DNA from: DBFJGL01 sp048394785
Lineage (GTDB): Bacteria; Bacillota; Clostridia; Christensenellales; CAG-917
NCBI GenBank assembly: GCA_048394785.1
Contig: DBFJGL010000045.1
Coordinates: forward strand, 1 to 40,198
DNA: 40,198 bases
Direction of reading: 5' to 3'
Shown: in pieces, positions 7,176 through 15,842 of the stretch
How the letters are laid out: every line of letters begins with the position of its first letter
Numbering within the stretch: position 1 is the first letter of the stretch
Notes under the pieces: generated by a model
Databases searched by the model: none
Seen by the model: the letters and a program-made list of their open reading frames with translations, nothing else
What the model was told of the DNA's origin: nothing
Position numbers and translations under genes: made by a program

Positions 7176-8050
7176 CGATGAAAATAAAACACGCCGTAAT
7201 CCCATGCGCAGGCTTCGGCACGCGCTTTCTTCCCATTACGAAAGCCGTCCCCAAAGAACTGCTTGCCATAGCCGACAAACCGACGCTTCATTACATCGTC
7301 GAGGAGGCGGCATTATCGGGTATAGAGGAAGTGCTGATTATAATATCTCCGCAAAAAGAGGAGATAAAACATTACTTTACGCCGAATAAACCCCTTAACG
7401 CGCAGCTTGAAGCGTGCGGCAAACTAAAAGAATTAGGACTTGCCAACATAGATTACGGCGTAAACATCAGTTTTGCCGTGCAGGAAAAAATGACGGGCAA
7501 CGGCAAGGCGGTGGAGCTTGCGAAAGACTTTGTCAAAGGACAGCCGTTCGCGGTGCTTTTCGGCGACGACGTCGTATATACGGGCGACGGCGCACCCGTA
7601 ACAAAACAACTTATAGACGCCTATGAGAGAGAGGGGCGCACAATCGTCGGCTGTCAGCACGCGCCCGAAGACGTGGCTCGCAAATGCGGCTGTATGCGGA
7701 TAACCGCCGAGCGCGGCAATACCTATGACATCGACGGCATTGTGGAAAAACCGCAAGGCGATATTCCATCCGACGTAGTGTCGCTCGGAAGGTTCGTGCT
7801 TTCTCCCGAGGTGTTTGACGAAATCGAACGCGCCGTCCCGACAAAGGGAGGAGAGGTTTATCTGACTTCCGCGCTCGACGCGCTTGCAAAACGCGGCAGG
7901 GCGGCGGCGTATTGTTTTGACGGCAGACGGTATGACATCGGCAGTAAACAGGGTTATCTCGAAGCCGTGGTGGAGTATTCCTTGCGCGACAAAGAACTGA
8001 AAGACGACTTCAAAACCTATCTCAAATCGATTGCCGAAAATTTGGAGTGA
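7172..8050 (+). CDS. galU: UTP-glucose-1-phosphate uridylyltransferase
   Basis: Makes UDP-glucose from UTP and glucose-1-phosphate. The 292-aa product begins MTMKIKHAVIPCAGFGTR, and the nucleotide-binding segment GFGTRFLPITKAVPKE (14-29) is the GalU signature. Further matches are GDD near 130 and the VEKP segment. I chose the ATG at 7172, which overlaps the galE stop as ATGA. The ATG at 7178 is an alternative. The frame is open further upstream, but that part is galE sequence read in another frame. Confidence 0.96.
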   Translation: MTMKIKHAVIPCAGFGTRFLPITKAVPKELLAIADKPTLHYIVEEAALSGIEEVLIIISPQKEEIKHYFTPNKPLNAQLEACGKLKELGLANIDYGVNISFAVQEKMTGNGKAVELAKDFVKGQPFAVLFGDDVVYTGDGAPVTKQLIDAYEREGRTIVGCQHAPEDVARKCGCMRITAERGNTYDIDGIVEKPQGDIPSDVVSLGRFVLSPEVFDEIERAVPTKGGEVYLTSALDALAKRGRAAAYCFDGRRYDIGSKQGYLEAVVEYSLRDKELKDDFKTYLKSIAENLE

Positions 8051-8245
8051 CTAAGGAAATTAAAATTATTTTCGTTTGGTCGGGCGATTGAAGTCCGGCA
8101 ATAATGAGAACTGTTTGCGGATAGTCGATATAAATGCGGCGAAAGCCGCTCGGGCGTAGGATTTGTTTTGGAATAGACAAAGAAAATAGAGTAAAGAGCG
8201 ATAAAAGATATAGGACGGGAGTTCCGTCTTGCGTCTTACGGATTT

Positions 8246-8584
8246 ATGCACAGAAAATGCGTTATATGCGGAGAGAGAGCCGCAACGAGCGAAACCGTAA
8301 TAATCAATAACGAAAGCGCGGAGATTGACCTCTGCGCCGATTGCCGCGCATTTATGGAAGCGAAGGGAATGACCGCGGCGGAGTTTGTGCGCGCATACGT
8401 AAGACGAAAGGGCAAAGTGTGCCCCGTCTGCGGTTGGACGCAGGAGGATTTCGAGCGCACCTGTCTTTTCGGGTGTCCCGACTGTTACAGAGAGATGAGC
8501 GCGATTGCGGCGGACGCGGTTATGAGCGCGCAGAAAAGCGCGTTTCACAGGGGCAAAAAACCCGACGTTTGCGGAGGCGTATGA
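8246..8584 (+). CDS. mcsA: McsA-like zinc-finger activator of protein-arginine kinase, short form
   Basis: A 112-aa protein with four CxxC pairs: CVIC (5-8), CADC (30-33), CPVC (59-62) and CPDC (76-79). The second zinc-binding half, with the FGCPDCY core, closely resembles Bacillus McsA. The protein stops just after the GKKP motif, where Bacillus McsA (about 185 aa) continues with a UVR (UvrB/C-type) helical hairpin. That domain is absent here. The stop overlaps mcsB as ATGA, so the start of mcsB depends on this gene being translated. No strong ribosome-binding site precedes the ATG; GGGAG lies well upstream within a small inverted repeat. Confidence 0.85.
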   Translation: MHRKCVICGERAATSETVIINNESAEIDLCADCRAFMEAKGMTAAEFVRAYVRRKGKVCPVCGWTQEDFERTCLFGCPDCYREMSAIAADAVMSAQKSAFHRGKKPDVCGGV

Positions 8585-9594
8585 GAGAAATTACCGACGC
8601 AAACGTAGTATCTTCGCGCATACGGCTTGCGCGCAATGTGGAAGGACTGCCTTTCCCGCGCTCGGGCGCGGCGGCAAACCCCGAAGTTATGCTCGGTCTG
8701 GTACGCGGCGCGGAGAGGGCTGCAAAACAGCTTTTCGACTGCGATTTATATTTGATGTCGCGCCTCAGCAAAGCGCAGAAGACCGCGCTTGTGGAGCGGC
8801 ACGTCATATCGCTGCCCCTTGCCAACAACACCGCGACGGGAGCGGTAATCATAGAGCACGGCGGCGGAATATCCGTTATGCTGAACGAGGAAGACCACAT
8901 AAGAGAACAGTGCGTGACCGACGGGTTCAGACTGCGTGAAGCCTATCGCCGCATAAACCGCTACGACGACCTGCTCATAAAAACTCTGCCGATAGCTTAT
9001 GATTTGAAGCTCGGTTTTTTGACGGCGTGTCCCACCAATGTAGGCACGGGAATGCGCGCGTCGGTTATGCTGTTTCTGCCTGCGTTAAAACTTACGGGGC
9101 GCATAGAGGGAGTGCTCGAAGCGTACGTCCGCGGAATGAACCTGACCGTGAGAGGCGTTTACGGCGAAGGAAGCGGAGCGGACGGTGATATGTATCAACT
9201 GTCCAATTCAAGAACGCTCGGAGTCGGCGAAGCGGAAATAATATCGTCGGTGGAGAGAGCCGTTACGGGAATATGCGAGGAGGAAAACCGCGCGCTCGGC
9301 GCGCTTGTCGGCACCGACGCGTCGCGGCTGACGGACAGAATATCCCGCAGTTACGCTATACTCAAAAGCGCGTACAGGCTTTCGTCGTCGGAACTGACGG
9401 GGCTGATACACGACGTCAAACTCGGAGTGATACTGGGTGCGGTGCCCATATCCGATATAACCGCGCTCGACAAAATGGCGCAGCTTTGCTCCGCGTCGTC
9501 GATAACGCTCAAAACGGGCGGACTAACCGCAGAGCGGCGCGACGAAGTGCGCGCGGCGTTGGTAAAAAAACTGCTGTCGGAAGGAGAACTATGA
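8581..9594 (+). CDS. mcsB: Protein-arginine kinase McsB
   Basis: A 337-aa phosphagen-kinase-fold enzyme that phosphorylates arginines on misfolded proteins, marking them for ClpC-ClpP. Conserved features are SSRIRLARN near the N-terminus, the NEEDHIR acidic catalytic loop, TACPTNVGTG with the active-site cysteine, and RGVYGEGS. A C-terminal RDEVRA matches the RDxxRA allosteric phosphoarginine pocket. The start at 8581 overlaps mcsA, and the stop at 9592-9594 overlaps the clpC ATG. The three genes are therefore tightly coupled. Confidence 0.95.
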   Translation: MREITDANVVSSRIRLARNVEGLPFPRSGAAANPEVMLGLVRGAERAAKQLFDCDLYLMSRLSKAQKTALVERHVISLPLANNTATGAVIIEHGGGISVMLNEEDHIREQCVTDGFRLREAYRRINRYDDLLIKTLPIAYDLKLGFLTACPTNVGTGMRASVMLFLPALKLTGRIEGVLEAYVRGMNLTVRGVYGEGSGADGDMYQLSNSRTLGVGEAEIISSVERAVTGICEEENRALGALVGTDASRLTDRISRSYAILKSAYRLSSSELTGLIHDVKLGVILGAVPISDITALDKMAQLCSASSITLKTGGLTAERRDEVRAALVKKLLSEGEL

Positions 9595-12221
9595 AGTATT
9601 CTGATAAATTCAATATCGTCGTTTCAGAGGCGGCTGCGCTTGCGAGAAATACGGGCGGTCTTGTTTGCACCGAGCATCTGTTATACGGAATGTGCGCGTG
9701 CGAGGGCAGCGTGGCGCAGACGCTGCTATTCGAGTGCGGAATAGACTGCGCGCGTCTTCTTCCTCAATTTATAAGAAAACCGCTCGTAGCGGAAGTTCGG
9801 TTTTCCACTCGCGCGGGCAGGCTGATAGACAACGCGCGGGCGTTGGCTGTTCGGTTCGGTTCGGACGAGGTAAACACTGAATATCTTCTTTTCGTTCTCA
9901 CGGACGACAGGGGCTGCGTCGCATACAACATACTCCGCGATTCGGGTATAAATTTGGACGAATTTCAAAGGCGCGTTTACGGTATTATGTGCGAAGGCGC
10001 GGCGCAAAGCGCATTAAACAGAAATAAACCGAGCGGCCACGATACGGCAAGCGACTTCGATATGCGGTACGGCGCGGATACAATCGCGGAAAACGACGGC
10101 GCGAACCCATCGGACAAAGAGTATCGCGACGACGTCTACGGCAAAACGGTACAAGACGTCATATCTCAAATCATACCGATAAAGCAGCAGCAAAAAGCCG
10201 CCGCCGAGTCGGACGGCAGAGATAATAAAACCGACGCAAAAGACAGTTTATCCGCTTATAACGGTATGTTAAACGCCGAGTTGCTCAAATTCGGCACAGA
10301 CCTCACCGAAAAGGCAAGGCAGGGAAAACTCGACCCCGTAATAGGAAGAAGCAAGGAGATAGAGCGGATAATTCAGATACTGTGCCGCCGCACAAAAAAC
10401 AATCCCATACTGATAGGCGAGCCGGGCGTCGGAAAATCCGCGGTAGTAGAAGGACTTGCGCAGGCGATAGTCGCAGGCAACGTCCCCGACGCACTTTCGG
10501 GCAAGATCGTTTTCTCTTTGGATTTGACGTCGCTTGTCGCGGGCACGAGGTACCGCGGCGACTTCGAAGAACGTATAAAAGGCGCGCTCGGCAGGATAAA
10601 AAGCGACGGCAGAATAATAGTTTTCATAGACGAGATACACACCATTCTTCGGACAGGTTCGTCCGAGGGAGGCTTGGATACGGCAAATATTTTGAAGCCT
10701 ATGCTTGCGCGCGGCGAGTTGCAGACCGTCGGCGCAACCACTATAGACGAATACAGGCGTTATTTCGAGCAGGACGCGGCGTTGGAGCGGCGTTTTCAAC
10801 CCGTTACGGTGGAGCAGCCTTCCGTATCCGATACAATCGATATACTCTCGGGGCTGAAAGGCAAATACGAGGAGCACCACAAAGTCGAAATTACGGACGA
10901 AGCTATATCGGCGGCGGCGATACTTTCGGACAGATACGTCACGGACAGATTTTTGCCGGACAAGGCGATAGACCTTATCGACGAAGCGGCATCGCGCAAA
11001 AAGATTTTCCATTTCACAACGCCTGCCGAGATACGCGCGCTCGAAGACAGAATAAAGGACGTCCGCCTGCAAAAACGCGAAGAAGCCAAAAGAGAGCGTT
11101 TCGCGGCGGCGGAAAAGCTGAAAACCGAGGAGGACGCGCTCGTTGAGGAAAAGGAGAGAGCAGAAGCCGATTGGAAGCTCAGATGCGATAATATGAAGCT
11201 GTCCGTAGGCGAAGACGAGATTGCGGAAATCGTGTCCGATTGGACGGGAATACCCGTCGCGAAACTCACAGAGGGCGAAAGCGAGAAACTCCGCAGGCTC
11301 GAAGACGTGCTGTCAAAGCGCGTAATAGGGCAAGGCGAGGCGGTAGCCGCCGTATCGCGGGCGATAAAGCGTGCGCGCGCAGGGCTGAAAGACCCCAAAC
11401 GTCCCATCGGTTCCTTCATTTTCTTAGGTCCAACGGGCGTTGGCAAGACCGAGCTTGCCAAAACGCTTGCCGAGGCGATGTTCGGCGACGAAAATCTGAT
11501 GATACGCGTGGATATGTCCGAGTATATGGAAAAGACCAACGTGTCAAGACTGATAGGTTCCGCGCCGGGATACGTCGGGTTCGACGAGGGGGGACAGCTC
11601 ACGGAAAAAGTGCGCAGGAAGCCTTATTCGGTGGTGCTTTTCGACGAGATAGAAAAAGCACACCCGGAGGTGTTCAATCTGTTGTTGCAGGTTTTGGAGG
11701 ACGGCAGACTTACGGACAGCCACGGCAGAACGGTGAGTTTCAAGAACACCGTCATAATAATGACTTCCAACATCGGCGCGGCGGAAATATCCCAAATGAA
11801 ACGACCTCTCGGTTTTTCGGGCGGCGACGAACCTTTGCGCGATTACGAGAATATGAAGCAAAGACAGCTCGAAGCCCTGAAAGCGGCAATGAAACCCGAG
11901 CTCATAAACCGCATAGACGAAATAATCATTTTCCGCAGACTCGACAAGGAGAATGTCGCAAGCATAGCGGAGCTTATGTTCAAGTCGCTTGCCTTCAGAT
12001 TGGACGAACGCGGAATTACCGCCGAAATTTCGGACGGCGCAAAAGATTTTGTGCTCGATAAGGGCTATGACGAGGAGTACGGAGCACGTCCTTTGCGACG
12101 CGCCATACAGCGTATGATAGAGGATAAACTCAGCGAAATGGTGCTGTCGGGAGAGATAGGTTCGGGCGACAGCGTTTACATCGATTGCTCGGACAATGCG
12201 CTTACGTTTGCAAAGCAATGA
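9591..12221 (+). CDS. clpC: ATP-dependent Clp protease ATPase subunit ClpC
   Basis: A Hsp100 unfoldase of 876 aa that binds phosphoarginine-tagged clients and feeds them to ClpP. Order of parts: N-terminal double Clp-N repeat (about 1-140), a long acidic linker (about 140-240), the D1 AAA+ module with Walker A GEPGVGKS near 275 and Walker B FIDEIH near 345, a short coiled M-domain (about 480-520), then D2 with Walker A GPTGVGKT near 613, Walker B LFDEIEKAH near 683 and the C-terminal domain. It is longer than Bacillus ClpC (about 810 aa), mostly because of the linker. The start has AAGGAG 4 nt upstream and overlaps mcsB. Confidence 0.96.
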   Translation: MKYSDKFNIVVSEAAALARNTGGLVCTEHLLYGMCACEGSVAQTLLFECGIDCARLLPQFIRKPLVAEVRFSTRAGRLIDNARALAVRFGSDEVNTEYLLFVLTDDRGCVAYNILRDSGINLDEFQRRVYGIMCEGAAQSALNRNKPSGHDTASDFDMRYGADTIAENDGANPSDKEYRDDVYGKTVQDVISQIIPIKQQQKAAAESDGRDNKTDAKDSLSAYNGMLNAELLKFGTDLTEKARQGKLDPVIGRSKEIERIIQILCRRTKNNPILIGEPGVGKSAVVEGLAQAIVAGNVPDALSGKIVFSLDLTSLVAGTRYRGDFEERIKGALGRIKSDGRIIVFIDEIHTILRTGSSEGGLDTANILKPMLARGELQTVGATTIDEYRRYFEQDAALERRFQPVTVEQPSVSDTIDILSGLKGKYEEHHKVEITDEAISAAAILSDRYVTDRFLPDKAIDLIDEAASRKKIFHFTTPAEIRALEDRIKDVRLQKREEAKRERFAAAEKLKTEEDALVEEKERAEADWKLRCDNMKLSVGEDEIAEIVSDWTGIPVAKLTEGESEKLRRLEDVLSKRVIGQGEAVAAVSRAIKRARAGLKDPKRPIGSFIFLGPTGVGKTELAKTLAEAMFGDENLMIRVDMSEYMEKTNVSRLIGSAPGYVGFDEGGQLTEKVRRKPYSVVLFDEIEKAHPEVFNLLLQVLEDGRLTDSHGRTVSFKNTVIIMTSNIGAAEISQMKRPLGFSGGDEPLRDYENMKQRQLEALKAAMKPELINRIDEIIIFRRLDKENVASIAELMFKSLAFRLDERGITAEISDGAKDFVLDKGYDEEYGARPLRRAIQRMIEDKLSEMVLSGEIGSGDSVYIDCSDNALTFAKQ

Positions 12222-12279
12222 CCCTGTGATATAAGCAATTTAATCGGATAAATAGAAACGCAAAGACACTGTAATCCAC

Positions 12280-12420
12280 GTGTCACTGCGAGCGAAGCGC
12301 GGCAGTCCCCTATGCAGGAACGTACACCACACGTGTCATTGCGAGCAAAACGAGCAACGCGAGTAATGCGCGGCAATCCCCTATATAGAGGAGTAAACTT
12401 TATAAACGGTTCAGCGTAAA
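12280..12420 (+). repeat. Two adjacent copies of the TGTCATTGCGAGC dispersed repeat
   Basis: Copy one begins GTGTCACTGCGAGCGAAG at about 12280 and copy two GTGTCATTGCGAGCAAA at about 12333. Both continue into GCGCGGCA(A/G)TCCCCTA and a downstream tail resembling TATAAACGGTT. They fill most of the clpC to dCMP deaminase gap. The same family recurs at 16.5-17.3 kb and 32.7 kb. Confidence 0.8.
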
Positions 12421-12463
12421 AAACAAAGAAACCGACTTACGGTAGCTAAGAAAGAGGTGCAAT

Positions 12464-12916
12464 ATGGATAAATGGGACAAGAGATTTATGGATATGGCGG
12501 AGTTTGTGTCCACTTGGTCGAGCTGTGCGCGGCAGGGCAGGAACGTAGGCGCGTTGATAACAAAAAACAAGCGCATACTGACCACGGGATACAACGGCGC
12601 GCCATCCAACACGATGAACTGCCACGACAAAGGATATTGTATGCGCGATAAACTCGGCATACCCAGCGGCACTCAGCACGAGAAATGTTATGCGGTGCAC
12701 GCGGAGCAAAACGCGATAATACAGGCGGCAAAACTCGGCGTATCGGTGGACGGCGCAACGCTTTACTGCACGCATCAGCCCTGCACAATCTGCACCAAAA
12801 TGATAATAAACAGCGGCATTACGCGCATAGTTTACAAATATCCTTACCCCGACGAATTTGCGCAGGAACTCCTTAAAGAAGCGGGCATAGAGCTTGTTCA
12901 ATTCAAAGACGAATAA
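12464..12916 (+). CDS. dCMP deaminase (ComEB-like)
   Basis: Zinc-dependent deamination of dCMP to dUMP, feeding thymidylate synthesis. The 150-aa protein has the cytidine/deoxycytidylate deaminase signature: H79-A-E81 (zinc ligand plus proton shuttle) and PCTIC with zinc ligands C107 and C110. Additional cysteines and histidines around 53-72 match the second metal site typical of ComEB-type enzymes. The ribosome-binding site AAAGAGGTG lies 6 nt upstream of the ATG. Confidence 0.94.
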   Translation: MDKWDKRFMDMAEFVSTWSSCARQGRNVGALITKNKRILTTGYNGAPSNTMNCHDKGYCMRDKLGIPSGTQHEKCYAVHAEQNAIIQAAKLGVSVDGATLYCTHQPCTICTKMIINSGITRIVYKYPYPDEFAQELLKEAGIELVQFKDE

Positions 12917-13005
12917 CCGAAAGCCTTAACCGATACTTTTATCTCAACGTCAAGACGAGATACGCAAATGGTTTTACTTTGTCGATTTTCGGCATAATCT
13001 TAATT

Positions 13006-13725
13006 ATGCGGAAATTTGACAGGCAAAACGCGATTGTAGCCGCCACCGTAGTGCTTTGTTTTATGGTGACGTTGGGACTTGTGCATTTGTTTTCGGGAGA
13101 GGGACTGCTTTCTCTTTTCGACAAACAGGAAGGGCGCACGTTTTACGTCATAGCAAAAGGGGGTTATAAAAGCCGCGAGCTTGCGCTTGCCGACGCAGAG
13201 CTGATACGCAGCCGCGGCGGCGCAGGGTATCTGTACACGGGCGACGGCGTCGAAATTTACGTTTCCGTATACGATAACGGCGAAGAAGCGAACAAGGTGC
13301 TTGAAAACTTGGGCGACGGCGCGGCATATGTCAAAGAAATAGCCGTGTCCGCAGGCGATTTCGAGTGGCTGAAAAAAGAGAATAAAGATACCGTAGACAA
13401 CGCGCTTTCATACTTTGATTTGACTTTTGACGGGCTCGTTTCAATAGCTTCGGGGCTCAACTCGTCCGCTATCACGACAGAAGCGGCAAATACGCAAAAG
13501 GATATTTTATACCGTCGTTTAGAGGAGTTAAAGTCCGATTTTTATGAAAATACGCAAGGCATCGAGCTTTCTCAAATCAACGAAATCAAGGTTGCGTTGA
13601 TAACGGCAAACGCGCTTGTCGCCAATATAAACACGGCAGGAAACGTCGCCGAATATCTCTCGTCCGTCCGCTATCAAAGCATTCAACTCGTTCTTCTTTA
13701 CGCGGCGCTTATGCAAAATATCTGA
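13006..13725 (+). CDS. Membrane-anchored protein with SPOR-like segment, function unknown
   Basis: A 239-aa protein with one N-terminal membrane segment (about 8-29) preceded by basic residues, so the remainder is probably extracytoplasmic. Residues 45-112 read like a SPOR/peptidoglycan-binding repeat (FYVIAKGGYKSRELA, then AELIRSRGGAGYLY). The helical C-terminal half resembles nothing I recognise. The frame also offers a TTG at 12979, but the ATG at 13006 puts basic residues directly before the membrane segment. No ribosome-binding site is visible for either. A CATAAT 7 nt upstream hints at a very short leader, although no good -35 accompanies it. Confidence 0.7.
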   Translation: MRKFDRQNAIVAATVVLCFMVTLGLVHLFSGEGLLSLFDKQEGRTFYVIAKGGYKSRELALADAELIRSRGGAGYLYTGDGVEIYVSVYDNGEEANKVLENLGDGAAYVKEIAVSAGDFEWLKKENKDTVDNALSYFDLTFDGLVSIASGLNSSAITTEAANTQKDILYRRLEELKSDFYENTQGIELSQINEIKVALITANALVANINTAGNVAEYLSSVRYQSIQLVLLYAALMQNI

Positions 13726-13745
13726 AAGCATAACGCACTATCTTA

Positions 13746-13774
13746 TTGCGATTTGCGCTTTCTTGGTTTATAAT
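13746..13774 (+). promoter_or_regulatory. dnaX promoter
   Basis: -35 TTGCGA (13746-13751), a 17-nt spacer and a consensus -10 TATAAT (13769-13774), only 6 nt before the dnaX ATG. A normal start point would fall on or next to the A of the ATG. Confidence 0.75.
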
Positions 13775-13780
13775 AGTTTT

Positions 13781-15271
13781 ATGGCTTATACATCGCTGTA
13801 CAGAAAATACCGTCCCGACACCTTTGACAAGGTCATAGGGCAGGAGCACGTCGTGCGCACGCTCAAAAATCAGATACTGTCCGACAGCGTCGGACACGCA
13901 TACGTTTTTACGGGGACGCGCGGCACGGGCAAAACGTCGGTTGCAAAAATTTTTGCGAAAGCAATAAACTGTCTTAATCCGGTTGACGGTTCTCCGTGCG
14001 GAGTATGCGAAAACTGCAAGGAACTGTCCAACCCGTCAAATTTCGATATACTCGAAATAGACGCCGCTTCCAACAACTCCGTCGACCAGATAAGGGAACT
14101 CACCGATAAAATCAATTTTCCGCCCACAGTGGGCAAATACAAAGTTTACATCGTGGACGAGGTTCATATGTTGTCAAAGAGCGCGCATAACGCGCTGTTG
14201 AAGACGTTGGAGGAGCCCCCGTCCCACGCGATATTCATTCTTGCGACAACCGAAATTCACCAGATACCGGCCACGATACTGTCAAGGTGTATGCGTTTCG
14301 ATTTTCGGTTGGTGCCCGTCAAGACCGTTGCGGAGCACATACTCGGAGTATATCGCGACTGCGGCGTAAAATGCGAGAGGCAGGCGGCGGAACTGATAGC
14401 GTCGTCGGGAGGCGGCAGCGTAAGAGACTCTATGTCCCTTGCGGATATGTGCGCAAGCTACTGCGGAGGCGCGGTGACGTACGACGGGGTGCTCGAAGTC
14501 CTCGGCGCGTCCAATCCCGACAGGGTGGTATCTCTTGTCGACGCGGTGCTGAGAGGGGACGCGGGCGCTGCGCTTACAGAGCTTAATTCGCTTGCCGAAC
14601 TCGGTAAAAGCATAAGCGTGCTCGCCGCCGATTCGGCTGCGGCAATACGCAACGCGCTGTATATCAAGGAATGCGAAAACTCGCGCGACGCGCTCGGACT
14701 GCCCGAGGAGTATTACAATAAACTGAAAGCGTTGTCCGCGGCGTACGAATCGAAAAGACTGTTGTCCGTAATGAAAAAATTTACGGCGTTGGAGGGCGAC
14801 TTCCGTTACAGTTCGCAACACAGAATACTGTTCGAAGCCGCGCTGGTATCGGCGTCGGGCGAAGACGACAAAAGGTTGGAGGAGCGCATAGCTTTGCTTG
14901 AAAGAAAACTCTCCTCCTTATCCCGACGGGGTTTTAAGAGCGCACCTGCCGTAAAGGACGCGAGGCAGGTGTGGAACGAGGTCGCGTCCGAGCTTATAAG
15001 CAGAGGATACGAATTTCTGGGTTTCGAGGCTTCCGACGCCGAGCCGGAAATGGGCGAAGACTTTGTGGTACGGTTTAAGGACGGCGTATCGATGGCGCTG
15101 TTCACGGACAGACAGTACAGCGGTTTGATACGCGAGATATTCTCCTCCGTCTGCGATAAAAAGCTTGTGTTCGAGTTGCAGACAAAGCTCGACGACGACA
15201 AGGCGCTGCCTTACGTCAAAGAGATGTTCGGCAACAGACTTACGATAATTAAGCAGAAAAACAAAAAATGA
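13781..15271 (+). CDS. dnaX: DNA polymerase III subunit tau/gamma
   Basis: Clamp-loader ATPase of the replicative polymerase, 496 aa. The N-terminus MAYTSLYRKYRP is the family hallmark. Walker A GTRGTGKT (45-52), the zinc cysteines C64, C73, C76 and C79, DEVH (126-129) and the SRC sensor (168-170) are all present. Domain III and a divergent C-terminal tau part follow. The frame is open from a TTG at 13763, but that would place codons inside the promoter, so the ATG at 13781 is preferred. No ribosome-binding site is visible. Confidence 0.96.
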   Translation: MAYTSLYRKYRPDTFDKVIGQEHVVRTLKNQILSDSVGHAYVFTGTRGTGKTSVAKIFAKAINCLNPVDGSPCGVCENCKELSNPSNFDILEIDAASNNSVDQIRELTDKINFPPTVGKYKVYIVDEVHMLSKSAHNALLKTLEEPPSHAIFILATTEIHQIPATILSRCMRFDFRLVPVKTVAEHILGVYRDCGVKCERQAAELIASSGGGSVRDSMSLADMCASYCGGAVTYDGVLEVLGASNPDRVVSLVDAVLRGDAGAALTELNSLAELGKSISVLAADSAAAIRNALYIKECENSRDALGLPEEYYNKLKALSAAYESKRLLSVMKKFTALEGDFRYSSQHRILFEAALVSASGEDDKRLEERIALLERKLSSLSRRGFKSAPAVKDARQVWNEVASELISRGYEFLGFEASDAEPEMGEDFVVRFKDGVSMALFTDRQYSGLIREIFSSVCDKKLVFELQTKLDDDKALPYVKEMFGNRLTIIKQKNKK

Positions 15272-15485
15272 AATCGGGTATATACGCGCATTGCCGAGCG
15301 GTACGCAACTTCGGTAAATGCTCTCGACGTATCAGCTCGTAAACGGCGCGGCGGAAGCTTTTGCAAGTTATTTGCAAACCGTTCGTCGGCTTGCAGGCGG
15401 CAGACTTAAAAGGGTGCGCCTTTGACGAGCACGGCATAGAAACAAACAATACTTTATAATTAAACTGAATTTTGGAGGCTAACTT

Positions 15486-15809
15486 ATGGGTTACGGCGGA
15501 TTCGGCGGCGGCGGAAATATGCAGCAGCTAATGAAACAGGCACAGCAAATGCAGCGCAAATTGCAGGAGGCGCAGGAACAGCTTGCGGAGACGGAGGTCA
15601 CGGGCAAGGCGGCAGGCGGAATGGTGGAGGTCACGCTTATGGCGGATAAGACTCCCGTATCCGTAAGCATAAAACCCGAAGCGGTGGACCCCGAAGACGT
15701 TGAAATGCTGGAAGATATGATACTTGCGGCACTCAACGACGCTATGTCGCAGGCGGACGCGGCAAGCGCAGAACTTATGGGACCTCTCGGCGGCAAAGGA
15801 CTGTTTTAA
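15486..15809 (+). CDS. Nucleoid-associated protein, YbaB/EbfC family
   Basis: A 107-aa DNA-binding protein that acts as a dimer. The coiled segment MQQLMKQAQQMQRKLQEAQ and the central VTGKAAGGMVEVT strand region are typical of YbaB. It opens with a Gly-rich GYGGFGGGG tail. The ribosome-binding site TGGAGG lies 7 nt upstream. Position between dnaX and recR is the classical arrangement. The 214-nt gap to dnaX contains no gene I can support. Confidence 0.94.
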   Translation: MGYGGFGGGGNMQQLMKQAQQMQRKLQEAQEQLAETEVTGKAAGGMVEVTLMADKTPVSVSIKPEAVDPEDVEMLEDMILAALNDAMSQADAASAELMGPLGGKGLF

Positions 15810-15842
15810 GATAGCTCGAACTCGGTGTAAATCGGAGGATAT

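Noticed and set aside
8163..8190. CtsR operator-like repeat (AGACAAAG, AGAGTAAAG) upstream of mcsA
   Set aside because: It departs from the GGTCAAA heptad at several positions and the two halves are not properly spaced.
14770..14790. Programmed frameshift in dnaX at the ATGAAAAAATTT run
   Set aside because: No A7/A6G slippery heptamer with a downstream stem is evident, and such A runs occur by chance.
15272..15485. tRNA-like string (GCCGAGCGGTACG) and a possible small RNA such as SRP RNA near dnaX
   Set aside because: Only a D-arm-like stretch is present; no acceptor, anticodon or T-arm pairing, and no SRP Alu or helix 8 motifs could be found.
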